DNA of 64,000 nucleotides. Origin: JBCCYM01 sp039190005 (GTDB lineage: Bacteria > Pseudomonadota > Gammaproteobacteria > UBA12402). The position numbers and the translations under genes were made by a program. The stretch spans positions 51,329-115,328 of the forward strand of contig JBCCYM010000001.1 in NCBI GenBank assembly GCA_039190005.1, written 5' to 3'. Positions 54,160 to 63,860 of the stretch are shown piece by piece. The notes under the pieces are model-generated. The model ran no database searches. It was not told where the DNA came from and worked only from the letters and a program-made list of their open reading frames with translations. The stretch's first letter is position 1. The number at the start of each line of letters is the position of its first letter.

Positions 54160-56287
54160 CTTGAATATAGAGCCGACCATCCGCGCCTTTAGTGAGTCCA
54201 TGTATTTCTGTCTCAAAACCGGGTAAATGATTGCCTATAGTTTCAAGCATCAAGAGAAAATCGAGAATAACGTTACAATCCGCAGTGATTTTCTCGCCAG
54301 GCATAATAATTGGGATACCTGGTGGATAAGGTAAAACCATCACCGCGGAAGTTTTACCCAATAAATCGTCAATACATAGTTTGCTGGTTTGTTTTTTTAC
54401 CAGTTTCTGATAAGCCCGATGTGGATTGATGACGAATTCAGGCAGGGTATCAAACGCATGATACATGACTTGAGGCAGCTTATGTTGTGTCATGAGTTGA
54501 TGTAACGAAGCCGCGACATCTTGTATTTTTTTCTCGGCATAAAATTCTGGATGCGCTTTATAAATACTGGGTAACACGTCACTAATCGGTAAATTTTGAT
54601 CATACATCTGTTTGAACTTATTTAATACCGCGATTAATCGCATTGATTTTGCTTGAGTGATGCCAATGCTGAATAAAAAAAGCATGGAATACGGCCCTGT
54701 TTTTTCAACGATAATACCGTGATCTTCCAAAAAAGCGCTGACAATTGTCGCCGGAATACCGTGATCTTCCATTTGTTCATCTTTTATGCCTGGAAGTAAA
54801 ACAGTGACCTTAACCGGATCAAGATAAAGATGATCATCATCTAATTCATTAAACCCATGCCAATTATCTTCTGCTTGCAATGGCCAGGTCGCTTTGATGT
54901 CAATATCATCCGGTTGCCATACATCATAAAACCAGTTCGGTGATGTTTTTTTCAAGCGAATTAACTCTTTTCTAAAATCTATCGCGCAGTCAATGACATC
55001 GTTGATTAAGTGATACCCCACTTTGCCGCGCAGCATGGCGGCTGAAATTTCAGTGCTGGCGACGAGGGGATAAAATGGTGACGTTGAGGTGTGCATCATA
55101 AACGCTTCGTTCAGGCGTTCTTCATCATATTCCCCTTTGATATGTATCATTGACGCCTGACTAAACGCGGCTAACAATTTATGCGTTGACTGCGTTTCAA
55201 AGATGGTTTGTCCACTGTTGGGTGAGGAATACATCCCATATTTCCCTTTATATATCGGGTGAAAATTAGTGTAAGGCACCCACGCGCTATCAAAATGTAA
55301 TGTGTTTACGGTAATATTATTTTTGATGGTATGCACATTATAAAAAATACCGTCGTAAGTAGAATTAGTGATCACCGCGTAACTTGGCCAAGATTTAGCG
55401 ACCGGATGACGATCGAGTTTGTGTTGTATGCTTTCGCGACTAAACTCTGATTTTGGAATGCCCCCTATTATACCTTGCGCGTTTCTGTTTGGTTTGAGAT
55501 AAATGGGATTGACATCAACCATCATCATCAAATGAGCAATGGATTTATGACAGTTTCTATCGACTAAAATCGTATCGCCGTCAGCTACCGCGTACATCCC
55601 GACAATTTTATTTGAGGTTGATGTGCCGTTAGTGACAATTAAAGATCTGTCGGCATTAAAGGTGTTGGCAATAAAGTTTTCTGCTTCTTTATAAGGACCT
55701 GAATGTTCTAGGAGGCTGCCCATTTCTGCCATGGATATGGAGATGTCAGATTTGAAAAGATTGTCGCCATAAAAATCATAAAACAGGGTGCCTGCCGGCG
55801 TGCGTTGGAAGCCATGCCCACCTTGATGTCCGGGCGTGCAAAATGAGTAATTATTTTTTTCGGCATAGTCAATCAGCTGGCGTGTAAATGGTGGCAGGAT
55901 TTTTTGCTGATAGTGGTGAATAACATGCGCGATACGATCGACATTGCTGCGGATTGACGCGGTATCAAATTGTAAAAAATCTAAATTCAGTTGAAAATTA
56001 GATAAATTTAATTCCACATCCTGGCGGGTATTGCCGACAGCAAATACAGGTAGATGCGGATTAAAATTAGCTACTTCTGCAAAAGAATCAAGATCATATT
56101 GCTCCCAATCAAGAATAATACCAGTTATCCTTGAGTTGGCTTTGGCGGCGACAATGGCGGCATGTAAATTTTCACTGGGTAAAATTGCAAAACCAAGCTG
56201 TTCAAGCTGTTGTTCAAGATGATTAAAATACGTTAATTTTTCGTTTGTGATAGCGTCACTGTAAATAAATAAAATACTATGCATCAT
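54146..56287 (-). CDS. cadA: Inducible-type lysine decarboxylase
   Basis: PLP enzyme that converts lysine to cadaverine and CO2, consuming a proton. 713 residues: N-terminal wing domain (about 1-130), PLP core with NYSFCTPGHQGGHGF near 150, HFDSAWVPYTNFHPIY near 330 and the PLP lysine in STHKLLAAFSQASMIHIKG near 367. EKTGPYSMLFLFSIGI and PGFETEIHGL at the end match lysine rather than arginine or ornithine decarboxylases. GAGG precedes the start. Start codon overlaps the cadB stop (ATGATG), so they are coupled. No cadC regulator is visible in the window. Confidence 0.95.
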   Translation of the reverse strand: MMHSILFIYSDAITNEKLTYFNHLEQQLEQLGFAILPSENLHAAIVAAKANSRITGIILDWEQYDLDSFAEVANFNPHLPVFAVGNTRQDVELNLSNFQLNLDFLQFDTASIRSNVDRIAHVIHHYQQKILPPFTRQLIDYAEKNNYSFCTPGHQGGHGFQRTPAGTLFYDFYGDNLFKSDISISMAEMGSLLEHSGPYKEAENFIANTFNADRSLIVTNGTSTSNKIVGMYAVADGDTILVDRNCHKSIAHLMMMVDVNPIYLKPNRNAQGIIGGIPKSEFSRESIQHKLDRHPVAKSWPSYAVITNSTYDGIFYNVHTIKNNITVNTLHFDSAWVPYTNFHPIYKGKYGMYSSPNSGQTIFETQSTHKLLAAFSQASMIHIKGEYDEERLNEAFMMHTSTSPFYPLVASTEISAAMLRGKVGYHLINDVIDCAIDFRKELIRLKKTSPNWFYDVWQPDDIDIKATWPLQAEDNWHGFNELDDDHLYLDPVKVTVLLPGIKDEQMEDHGIPATIVSAFLEDHGIIVEKTGPYSMLFLFSIGITQAKSMRLIAVLNKFKQMYDQNLPISDVLPSIYKAHPEFYAEKKIQDVAASLHQLMTQHKLPQVMYHAFDTLPEFVINPHRAYQKLVKKQTSKLCIDDLLGKTSAVMVLPYPPGIPIIMPGEKITADCNVILDFLLMLETIGNHLPGFETEIHGLTKGADGRLYIQVICE

Positions 56288-57630
56288 TTTTCCTCAGTAT
56301 TAATTTTCCAATGATGTGTGTTTTGATAAATATTTTTTTCAAAGTCACTTCGATCTTTTCTGACGTAGAATATTAAACAGCCTAATGAAATAAATGTCAC
56401 GGCTAATAACGCGTAATGTTGCGCGCCGACATAGGCGGCAAAACAAAAAACAACAGCAATAATTGCTGTTATTAACATGGTCAAATGTTTTACCGGATGT
56501 TCAACCACATCAATAAGATTTAAGGCGGAATAAAAATAAGGCAGAATTGTCATGAGTACCGCGACGGTGATAATCTCACCAAACAGTTTAGATGTTGAGC
56601 CAGAACTAAACATAAAAGCAATCATCAACATTGACATAGCGATAGAGCTTAATACGATGCCGGCTACAGGGATATTGTTTTTATTCACCCGAGCAAACAC
56701 TTTAGGTAAGGTGCCGTCATGAGCCGCTTTGACACCTGCCTGAGCGACCAGCATCATCCAAGAACTTAACGATGCTAAGCAAGCAACAGCGACAATAATT
56801 GAAACGACGGGTGCTGCCCATGTGCCAAACATCATTTGGCTGACAATTGAGAAAGGCGCGCCTGAATGTGCGACAGAGGTATGTGATAGCATACCAGATA
56901 TAGCGCTGCAGGATAAAAAATAAACCAACGCTGTAATGCTGACGCCGATCATTGTCGCCTTGGGAATGGTTTTTTTGGGATTATCGACTAAATCCGCATC
57001 AACACTAGCACTTTCAATGCCAATAAAACTCCAGATACATAACAATATCCCACTGAAAATAGCATGTAGAGGCGATGTGTGCGAGACATTCCAGTTGGCA
57101 ATAAAAATGGCCGGTTTAAAAAAGAACCAGCCGACAATACCGGTTAACGTGATGGGTATTAATAGCAGAAACACACTGATGGTAACTAAACGACCGACCC
57201 ATTTTGCCCCGAGTAAATTGATGCCGGTAAATAACCAGATAAAAATAATGGTCACAATACCCGCGGGAATGGGTTGATTCAGTTCAGGAAAAAAAATTGA
57301 TAGATAGGCTACACCAGTAATGGCAATGGCAAGATTGCCTATCCAATTGGCATTAAAATATAGGACACCCGTTTGAAATCCTAAGATAGGTGATACTTCA
57401 CCGGCATAAGCAACAGGACCGCCACCTTGTGGATCGGTTGATGAAAGCTTGGCAAACACAAACGCCAAGGCAATAGCGCCTATACTGGTAATAATCCAAC
57501 TTATAAATGTGATGGAGCCGAGCGCCGATAAATTTGCTGGAAGTAGTGCAATGCCTGAACCCATCATATTTGCTGTGACAACCGATGAGCATGCCACTAA
57601 GCCCATTTTTTTATTATTTTTTGCTATCAA
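56284..57630 (-). CDS. cadB: Cadaverine/lysine antiporter
   Basis: APC-family exchanger that imports lysine and exports cadaverine. 448 residues and about 12 helices. The opening GLVACSSVVTANMMGSGIALLPANL, read as VVTANMMGSGIALLPANL, and GGPVAYAGEVSPILGFQTGVLYFNANWIGNLAI (parts GGPVAYAGEVSPILGFQTG, VLYFNANWIGNLAI) are characteristic of CadB rather than AdiC or PotE. It comes first in cadB-cadA as in E. coli. It diverges from the EamA transporter gene, with 182 bases between. Confidence 0.94.
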   Translation of the reverse strand: MIAKNNKKMGLVACSSVVTANMMGSGIALLPANLSALGSITFISWIITSIGAIALAFVFAKLSSTDPQGGGPVAYAGEVSPILGFQTGVLYFNANWIGNLAIAITGVAYLSIFFPELNQPIPAGIVTIIFIWLFTGINLLGAKWVGRLVTISVFLLLIPITLTGIVGWFFFKPAIFIANWNVSHTSPLHAIFSGILLCIWSFIGIESASVDADLVDNPKKTIPKATMIGVSITALVYFLSCSAISGMLSHTSVAHSGAPFSIVSQMMFGTWAAPVVSIIVAVACLASLSSWMMLVAQAGVKAAHDGTLPKVFARVNKNNIPVAGIVLSSIAMSMLMIAFMFSSGSTSKLFGEIITVAVLMTILPYFYSALNLIDVVEHPVKHLTMLITAIIAVVFCFAAYVGAQHYALLAVTFISLGCLIFYVRKDRSDFEKNIYQNTHHWKINTEEK

Positions 57631-57755
57631 TGGTTTTTACCAACATTTATATTGCCATACCTCGAAGAGTTATTCTCGCAAATGTAAGACTAATTGGTAA
57701 TGTTAACACTTTCAAGCGAAAATTATGCTATCTTCAATTGGGGTTAAATAATATA

Positions 57756-57784
57756 TTCGCTATAGAGAATTAGTATGTTATAAT
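57756..57784 (+). promoter_or_regulatory. Candidate promoter for the EamA transporter
   Basis: Extended -10 element TGTTATAAT (TATAAT at 57779-57784) with a poor -35 (TTCGCT at 57756-57761), 17-base spacing, 28 bases before the ATG. Confidence 0.4.
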
Positions 57785-57812
57785 CACTTTATTAGAAAAC
57801 TAAAGTTAAAAA

Positions 57813-58745
57813 ATGTCGAAAGCCACACCCATTTCTAATCGAGATTTAGCTGTTAGCATATCGCTCATGCTCTGTTCGGCGCTGTCCTTGTCGCTGGTTA
57901 CATTTTTCGCCAAGCAGCTGACAACATTTACCGAATTGAGTATTCTGATTTTTATCCGCTCGTTTATTCCTTTTCTTATCCTAGTCTGGGTGAGTGTGAT
58001 ATTATTTGATCGCAAAATCAATGTCAGCAATGCGCGAGTACATCTTTTGCGTGCGGTCTTTACCGTATCCTCGCAATATTGCCTATTTTATTACCTTACC
58101 CACGGTTCATTATTGCTGGGCACCTTGCTCTTTTCCACCTCTGGACTTTTTCTGCCGTTTATCAGCTATATCTGTTTTCGCAAAGCGATCAAAACAAAAA
58201 CATTGATAGCCGTTATCATCAGTTTCATTGGCGTGGCGTTTATTTTAAATCCAAAAGGAAATATTAATTTATTGATGTTAATTGGTTTATTGGCGGGATT
58301 TCTCAATGGCTGTTCTCAAGCAACCATGCACTATTGTTCCAAGCGCAGTGATACCTTTAGCATGACGATCATCATGTATGGTTTATCCAGTTTGTACGCG
58401 TTTATTATTTTAATCTTGCTGGGGAAATTCAGTCATTTAGTCAGTGAGCTTTCAGGCAATACAGCGACAATAGAGTTTTGGTTGATTGCCATCCTGTTCA
58501 GTCTTTTCACCATCACCAATCAATCTTTGCGGGTCAAAGCGTATCGGTATGTCAACAACCCGACAACATTAACGCCATTTTTTTATACCGCTATCCTGTT
58601 TTCAGGGGTGCTGGATTGGTTGGTTTATCATAGGGTGCCATTATGGAATACCTATACGGGTATGATATTCATATTTATCGGCGGCGTGATTATTGCCTGG
58701 CGTGGTAATGGTAAAAAAACAAAGTGTCATCCAAACAGGATATAG
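57813..58745 (+). CDS. EamA/DMT family transporter
   Basis: 310 residues with ten hydrophobic spans in two EamA repeats. SALSLSLVTFFAKQL and ILIFIRSFIPFLILVWVS in the first half, GLLAGFLNGCSQATMHY in the second, and a closing basic tail. The family exports metabolites, amino acids or nucleotide sugars; the substrate is not readable. It diverges from cadB and is followed 68 bases later by an oxygenase gene. Confidence 0.88.
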   Translation: MSKATPISNRDLAVSISLMLCSALSLSLVTFFAKQLTTFTELSILIFIRSFIPFLILVWVSVILFDRKINVSNARVHLLRAVFTVSSQYCLFYYLTHGSLLLGTLLFSTSGLFLPFISYICFRKAIKTKTLIAVIISFIGVAFILNPKGNINLLMLIGLLAGFLNGCSQATMHYCSKRSDTFSMTIIMYGLSSLYAFIILILLGKFSHLVSELSGNTATIEFWLIAILFSLFTITNQSLRVKAYRYVNNPTTLTPFFYTAILFSGVLDWLVYHRVPLWNTYTGMIFIFIGGVIIAWRGNGKKTKCHPNRI

Positions 58746-58813
58746 CACATTTCGTCTAAGTTTAGCGTTTTTGTGAGAGACAAGATAATGTTACTGGTGT
58801 TACAATACGCTTT

Positions 58814-59599
58814 ATGATAGATATAAACTTTTCCGCGATTAAAGCCTCCTCAAAAAACTGGCGTGATCAAAAGCCTTTTCCGCATTTTATTGTTGATAAT
58901 TTTTTCCCGCTCGAATTGGCTAAACTATTGGAAAGTGAATTTCCAGATTATACAGATGATATATGGCATACCTATGGCAATGCCATTGAAATGAAAAAAG
59001 CATGCAACAATTGGAATGCTTTTCCTAGTTATACGTATAGGGTATTTCAGTATTTAAATTCATTAGAAGTGGTGTCATTTCTTTCACAAACATTATTTAA
59101 TGGTCAGGTTTTATATGCCGATAATGGTTTGAATGGTGGTGGCTGGCATATTCATGGTAAGGGCGGTAAATTAAACACGCATTTAGATTATTCGATTCAT
59201 CCTAAGTTAAAGAAACAAAGAAAATTAAATATCATTATCTATATGAATTCATCTTGGAAACCACAATGGGGTGGAAGCTTAGGTCTTTGGAGTCATGAAA
59301 GCGCCGAAACGCCGGGTAAGTTAGTGAAAGAAATTGAGCCAGTATTTAACCGAGCCGTTATATTTGATACCACATGTAATAGTTGGCATGGCTTGCCCAA
59401 TCCCTTAACTTGTCCTCAAAGGCAATATCGAAAAAGTTTAGCCATCTATTATTTAACCGACCCACCTGAAGATGTCGATGAGCGCGGTAAAGCATTATTT
59501 GCGCCCGCGGAATCACAGAAAGATGATCAAGCGGTACTGGAATTGATTCGCGAACGGTCAAATGTTAAAACCGCCAAAGATGTTTATAGAAAAAAGTAA
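58814..59599 (+). CDS. 2OG-Fe(II) oxygenase family protein
   Basis: 261 residues with the double-stranded beta-helix of prolyl-4-hydroxylase type dioxygenases. The iron triad is visible: H-x-D in KLNTHLDYSIHP near 118-124 and the distal His in CNSWHGLPNP near 195; the 2-oxoglutarate Arg/Lys is in RKSLAIYYLTDP near 212. WGGSLGLWSHE is the middle strand. Members hydroxylate sugars, amino acids or protein residues, so the target remains open. N-terminal FPHFIVDNFFPLELAKLLESEFP is typical. It follows the EamA gene on the same strand. Confidence 0.87.
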   Translation: MIDINFSAIKASSKNWRDQKPFPHFIVDNFFPLELAKLLESEFPDYTDDIWHTYGNAIEMKKACNNWNAFPSYTYRVFQYLNSLEVVSFLSQTLFNGQVLYADNGLNGGGWHIHGKGGKLNTHLDYSIHPKLKKQRKLNIIIYMNSSWKPQWGGSLGLWSHESAETPGKLVKEIEPVFNRAVIFDTTCNSWHGLPNPLTCPQRQYRKSLAIYYLTDPPEDVDERGKALFAPAESQKDDQAVLELIRERSNVKTAKDVYRKK

Positions 59600-59658
59600 T
59601 TAACGTTTATTATGAGCTACTTTGGGCTTGCTGATTTTGTGCCCCATGAGCCTGCGGT

Positions 59659-59677
59659 CCCTGAGCTTGTCGAAGGG
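59659..59677 (+). repeat. CCTGAGC-type repeat between the oxygenase and tpiA
   Basis: CCCTGAGCTTGTCGAAGGG, identical to array unit 5 at 45880, preceded by a degenerate half (CATGAGCCTGCGGT at about 59646). It lies in the 121-base gap between convergent genes. Confidence 0.8.
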
Positions 59678-59720
59678 GCGAAAGGACAAGGGATCAAAGA
59701 GCGTGTTGCCTAATCATAAA

Positions 59721-60476
59721 TTAAACCGCGTTGACAATCGCCACAAAATCATCCGCGTTTAAAGACGCGCCACCGATTAACCCACCATCAATATCTGGCA
59801 TGGCGAAAATAGCCGCGGCATTGGCTGGTTTGACACTGCCCCCATAAATAATACGAATCATTTCGCCAAGGTGATTATCTTTGTTGCGCAGGTGTTGTCG
59901 CAGACATTGATGCATCGCTTGCGCTTGTTCCGCGCTTGCTGTTTGACCGGTGCCAATCGCCCAAACCGGCTCATAAGCAATAACAAGGTGTTGCAGATCA
60001 TCCATGTTAATTTGATCTAAAACGGCATCAAGTTGAGCAAGTACGGTGGATTCGGCGTCATCGGATTGACGTTGCGCCAGTGTTTCACCCACACAAAGCA
60101 CCGGCTTTAAGTCATGTTTTAATGCCAACACACATTTTTCGGCGACCACTTGATCCGTTTCGCCATAAAGTTGGCGCCGTTCCGAATGCCCCACTAGGAC
60201 ATGAGCGCAGCCGATGTCTTTTAACATGCTTGCCGCGATCTCGCCGGTATACGCACCTTGTTCATGCTGACAAAAATTCTGCGCGCCAAGGGCGATTGTG
60301 TTATTGCCCAGTAGTTTTTTTATAGCTGGTAAATAAACAAAACTTGGAAATACCACGACCTCTGTTTTCGATTTTGCGTCCAGTGTTGTGTTGATGTTTC
60401 GTGTCAAGTCTGACAGCGTTGCCAGATCACCGTTCATTTTCCAGTTACCACCGATAAAAGGTATTCTTGTTGTCAT
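59721..60476 (-). CDS. tpiA: Triosephosphate isomerase
   Basis: Interconverts DHAP and glyceraldehyde-3-phosphate. 251 residues: FIGGNWKMNGDLATL at the start, the electrophile His in HVLVGHSERRQLYGET near 92, the catalytic Glu in VIAYEPVWAIGTGQTAS near 165 and GGSVKPANAAAIF near 210. GGAG lies ahead of the ATG. Its start overlaps zapE by 32 bases. It is not linked to the glycolytic operon at 38.6-44.8 kb. Confidence 0.97.
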   Translation of the reverse strand: MTTRIPFIGGNWKMNGDLATLSDLTRNINTTLDAKSKTEVVVFPSFVYLPAIKKLLGNNTIALGAQNFCQHEQGAYTGEIAASMLKDIGCAHVLVGHSERRQLYGETDQVVAEKCVLALKHDLKPVLCVGETLAQRQSDDAESTVLAQLDAVLDQINMDDLQHLVIAYEPVWAIGTGQTASAEQAQAMHQCLRQHLRNKDNHLGEMIRIIYGGSVKPANAAAIFAMPDIDGGLIGGASLNADDFVAIVNAV

Positions 60477-61560
60477 TTTTTTCTCCAGTATATTTCTCCG
60501 ACTGCATTTCGATTAAGCGACTTTTTGCGCGTTGAAAATCAAACAGCAATTCCCCTTGGGTATAAATTTTTACTATCGGCGCTTGCGCCGAGATAATTAA
60601 TTTCGCGCCGGCGTTATAAGCCACATCGACTAGACTGATAAACAAGCTAATCACATTGTTTTCGCGATCGGTGATGACCGGCACGTCGCTAATCACAATC
60701 GTATCATATTGGCGGACTAACTCAAGATAATCGTACTGACTGCGTGGTACTTGGCATATCACCTTAAAATCAAACCAGATGGCGTTATCACTGCGTTTTA
60801 TAACAGCAATTTCACGACCCAATAATTCAATTTTTCCCTGTTCATGAACAATGCCATGAGAAAAATGATCGAACTGTCGCGCTAAACACCGGCGATTGTT
60901 TTCGTTTAACGGATAAAAATACACATCCGCCGGTGTCAGGTGTTGTAGACGGTAATCAATATGATTATCCACCTGTAAAACCCGCACATTTTGTTTTAAT
61001 ATCGCGATTGCCGGTAAGAAAAGATCGCGTTGCAAACCGTTTTTATATAAATCATCCGGTTCAATATTGGAAGTTGCCACAAGACAAATACCTTGCTTGA
61101 ACAGCGCCTTTAACAGATTGCCTAATAACATAGCGTCAACAATATTTGAGACAAAAAACTCATCAAAACAGATAACGTCATTTTTTTTAGCCAGATCTTT
61201 AGCGACTTTGTTTAGTGGATTTTTTTCGCCGACAAGTGATTTTAGTCGCGAATGAATTTCACGCATAAATTCATGAAAATGCCTACGCATTTTTCTTTTC
61301 GGTATGGCCTTATAAAATGTATCAAGCAAATAGGTTTTGCCAGAACCTACTGGGCCATACATGTATAATCCTGGAATAGCGCGCTTAGTTTTTCTAAAAC
61401 GTTGAAAAATTTTGCTTGTCTTGTTAGAAGAAGACAATTGTTCGAAAATAAGCTGCAATATTTGTATGGTTTGTTCCTGTTGTGGATCAGCAATAATTTT
61501 ACCGTGTTTTAAATCATTAAGATAATTGCTTAGCGGTGAATTATTCATTATGAAACTCAT
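60445..61560 (-). CDS. zapE: Cell division ATPase ZapE (AFG1 family)
   Basis: AAA-type ATPase that binds FtsZ and modulates the Z ring under low oxygen or heat. 371 residues with Walker A GPVGSGKTYLLDTFY near 69-83, Walker B ICFDEFFVSNIVDAMLL near 130, and ATSNIEPDDLYKNGLQRDLFLPAI (parts ATSNIEPDDLYKNGL, QRDLFLPAI) near 162. AAGGA lies seven bases before the ATG at 61560. It overlaps tpiA by 32 bases and is downstream of an alpha/beta hydrolase gene by 19 bases. Confidence 0.93.
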   Translation of the reverse strand: MSFIMNNSPLSNYLNDLKHGKIIADPQQEQTIQILQLIFEQLSSSNKTSKIFQRFRKTKRAIPGLYMYGPVGSGKTYLLDTFYKAIPKRKMRRHFHEFMREIHSRLKSLVGEKNPLNKVAKDLAKKNDVICFDEFFVSNIVDAMLLGNLLKALFKQGICLVATSNIEPDDLYKNGLQRDLFLPAIAILKQNVRVLQVDNHIDYRLQHLTPADVYFYPLNENNRRCLARQFDHFSHGIVHEQGKIELLGREIAVIKRSDNAIWFDFKVICQVPRSQYDYLELVRQYDTIVISDVPVITDRENNVISLFISLVDVAYNAGAKLIISAQAPIVKIYTQGELLFDFQRAKSRLIEMQSEKYTGEKNDNKNTFYRW

Positions 61561-61579
61561 ATTGCGGTCCTTGATCTAG

Positions 61580-62227
61580 TCAGAAGATGGTTGAAGAATC
61601 GAGGATGGACGCGCTGATGTCGCCAATAATTTGACGTAAATCCAAAAGCTTTTTATGAAAAAAATGACTGCTACCGGTTACGGTAATGAATTCCGCTGGC
61701 GATTGCAGTTGCTGACACCAATGGTAGGCTGCTTGATAATCGGCAACTTCGTCCTGATCGCCATGAATAATATGTAAGGGATAATCAAAGCGATCAAATT
61801 GTTTAAACGATAAATGATTCACCGCCGGCGCGACCATAAACAGTTGTTGCAGTTTATCCGGATGCTGTTGCGCGGCACGACCGACAACATAACAACCGAA
61901 TGAAAAACCAGCTAGCCATAATGAATGTACACTGTGATGCTGATGCAACCAGGTAATCACTGCCAGCAAATCTTCACTTTCACCCTCGCCTTTACCATAA
62001 CGGCCACTGCTTTTGCCAACACCGCGATAATTAAAGCGCAGGCTTGAGCAGGATAGTTCGGCAAACGCGCGTGATAGCATATATACCACTTTGTTATGCA
62101 TAGTGCCTTGATGCAAGGGATGCGGATGACAAATGACAACCATCGGTAATGCCGGATCGCCCTGATGTAAAATGGCTTCCAGTTGACCTTGTGGTCCCGG
62201 CAATAGCAGATTGGTTTCTTTGGTCAT
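61580..62227 (-). CDS. Alpha/beta hydrolase (COG2945-like)
   Basis: 215 residues. The oxyanion loop is in VICHPHPLHQGTMHNKVV, the arm FNYRGVGKSSG follows, the nucleophile serine is in LAGFSFGCYVVGRAA near 107, the acid in HGDQDEV near 168 and the His in GSSHFFHKKL near 195. No signal peptide. The HPHP-GT-HNKVV pattern is typical of a widespread cytosolic hydrolase family without a firm substrate. It overlaps murJ by four bases, which suggests coupled translation. Confidence 0.88.
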   Translation of the reverse strand: MTKETNLLLPGPQGQLEAILHQGDPALPMVVICHPHPLHQGTMHNKVVYMLSRAFAELSCSSLRFNYRGVGKSSGRYGKGEGESEDLLAVITWLHQHHSVHSLWLAGFSFGCYVVGRAAQQHPDKLQQLFMVAPAVNHLSFKQFDRFDYPLHIIHGDQDEVADYQAAYHWCQQLQSPAEFITVTGSSHFFHKKLLDLRQIIGDISASILDSSTIF

Positions 62228-63765
62228 TTACTAGGTATTGAAAAATGTTTAAAGCGCAATCCCAGCAACCATAAGGCCGCGCAGTAGAGGATAATTGCCC
62301 CGAATAATAATAACAACAAATGGGTAAAACGCCAGTGCCAAGTTTGGATCAACCAGTTGCTAACTGATCCGCGAACGAGGTATAAAAAAATTGCCAGTAA
62401 TACATTGGCAACTAAAAGACGTGATAGATAGATTTTCCAACCTGCCGTGGCTTGATAAAGATCATGACGTTTTAAATTCCACCACAACAAAGCGCTGTTA
62501 AGTAAGGCTGACAGTGAGGTGGCCAAGGCGATGCCGGCATGACGTAATGGTATAATCAAGACGATATTAAAAATAATATTACTGACCATGGCAATTACCG
62601 CGATTTTCACCGGTGTTTTAATATTTTTATGCGCGTAAAAACCGGAGGCTAATACTTTAATCATCATCATGCCCTGTAAGCCAAAGGCAAACGCCATCAA
62701 GCTTTCGCCACTCATGATCACATCATGGGCATTGAATTGTTTATAATGGAATAACGTCGCTAATATCTGATTCGCCAGAAAAAACAAACCCAGTACCGAT
62801 GGCAGACCGATGAGCAACAATAATCTTAAGGCCCAATCCAATGTCTGACTGTAGACTTTTTTATCGTCAACAGCCGCGTGTTGTGACAGCTTGGGTAAAA
62901 TTACTGTCGCGATGGCGACACCGAAGATACCGAGCGGAAACATCATCAAACGTTCGGAGTAATACAGCCAGGAGACACTGCCTGTGGCTAAAAAGGAAGC
63001 GAATAACATATCAACTAATAAATTTATCTGCGCCACTGACACGCCAACTATGGCGGGTCCCATTAATGTGAGCACACGGCGCACGCCGGGATTTTTAAAA
63101 TTAATACGTGGTCTTATCAGCAACTTGCGTCTGGCTAAAAAAGGCAGTAAGAATAAACATTGTAAGATGCCGGCAATCAGCACACCCCAAGCCAAGGCGA
63201 CAATATGTGTTGCCAGTTTTGGCGCTAAAAATAAAGCGCAGCTGATGAGTGAGAGATTAAGTAGTACCGGTGTAAATGCTGGTACACCAAAACTGCCGTA
63301 AGTATTGAGCAATGCTGAAGACAAGGCTACCAGTGAAATCAGTAATATATACGGAAACGTAATCCGTAACATGGCGTTTGCCAGTAGATAACGGTTACTG
63401 CTGTGGGTAAAGCCGGGCGCGAAAATGTGAATCAAAACAGGGGCGATTAAAATACCTAAAATGACAATCATTAATAAGATCAACGCTAGTGAACCACTGG
63501 TATCGGCAATAAATTGACGCAACTTCTGTTCTGAATGTTGTTGTCGATAGTCGACCAATACCGGAATAAATGCCTGTGAAAAAGCGCCCTCAGCAAATAA
63601 ACGGCGCATAAAATTAGGAATACGAAAAGCTACCAGAAAGGCGTCGAGACCAGCGCTGGCGCCAAATAATTGAGCCAGTATCATGTCACGCGCAAAGCCC
63701 AATACGCGTGACAGTAAGGTATTCGAGGAGAATAAAAATACTGATTTTACAAGCTTTTTTGACAT
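62224..63765 (-). CDS. murJ: Lipid II flippase MurJ (MviN)
   Basis: MOP-superfamily flippase that moves lipid II across the inner membrane for peptidoglycan synthesis. 513 residues and about 14 helices. LLSRVLGFARDMILAQLFGAS, DAFLVAFRIPNFMRRLFAEGAFSQAFIPV (parts DAFLVAFRIPNFMRRL, FAEGAFSQAFIPV) near 41-69 with the conserved Arg residues, and SERLMMFPLGIFGVAIATVI near 268 are diagnostic. It starts the murJ-hydrolase-zapE-tpiA run on the minus strand. Confidence 0.96.
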   Translation of the reverse strand: MSKKLVKSVFLFSSNTLLSRVLGFARDMILAQLFGASAGLDAFLVAFRIPNFMRRLFAEGAFSQAFIPVLVDYRQQHSEQKLRQFIADTSGSLALILLMIVILGILIAPVLIHIFAPGFTHSSNRYLLANAMLRITFPYILLISLVALSSALLNTYGSFGVPAFTPVLLNLSLISCALFLAPKLATHIVALAWGVLIAGILQCLFLLPFLARRKLLIRPRINFKNPGVRRVLTLMGPAIVGVSVAQINLLVDMLFASFLATGSVSWLYYSERLMMFPLGIFGVAIATVILPKLSQHAAVDDKKVYSQTLDWALRLLLLIGLPSVLGLFFLANQILATLFHYKQFNAHDVIMSGESLMAFAFGLQGMMMIKVLASGFYAHKNIKTPVKIAVIAMVSNIIFNIVLIIPLRHAGIALATSLSALLNSALLWWNLKRHDLYQATAGWKIYLSRLLVANVLLAIFLYLVRGSVSNWLIQTWHWRFTHLLLLLFGAIILYCAALWLLGLRFKHFSIPSK

Positions 63766-63860
63766 GATCGCTATGTTTTTACTGGTGAAAGGGTGACTTA
63801 TAGCAAGTTATGCCTTTTTATTCAAGCTGTAATAAATAAAAACCTTTACGCATTTCTTGC

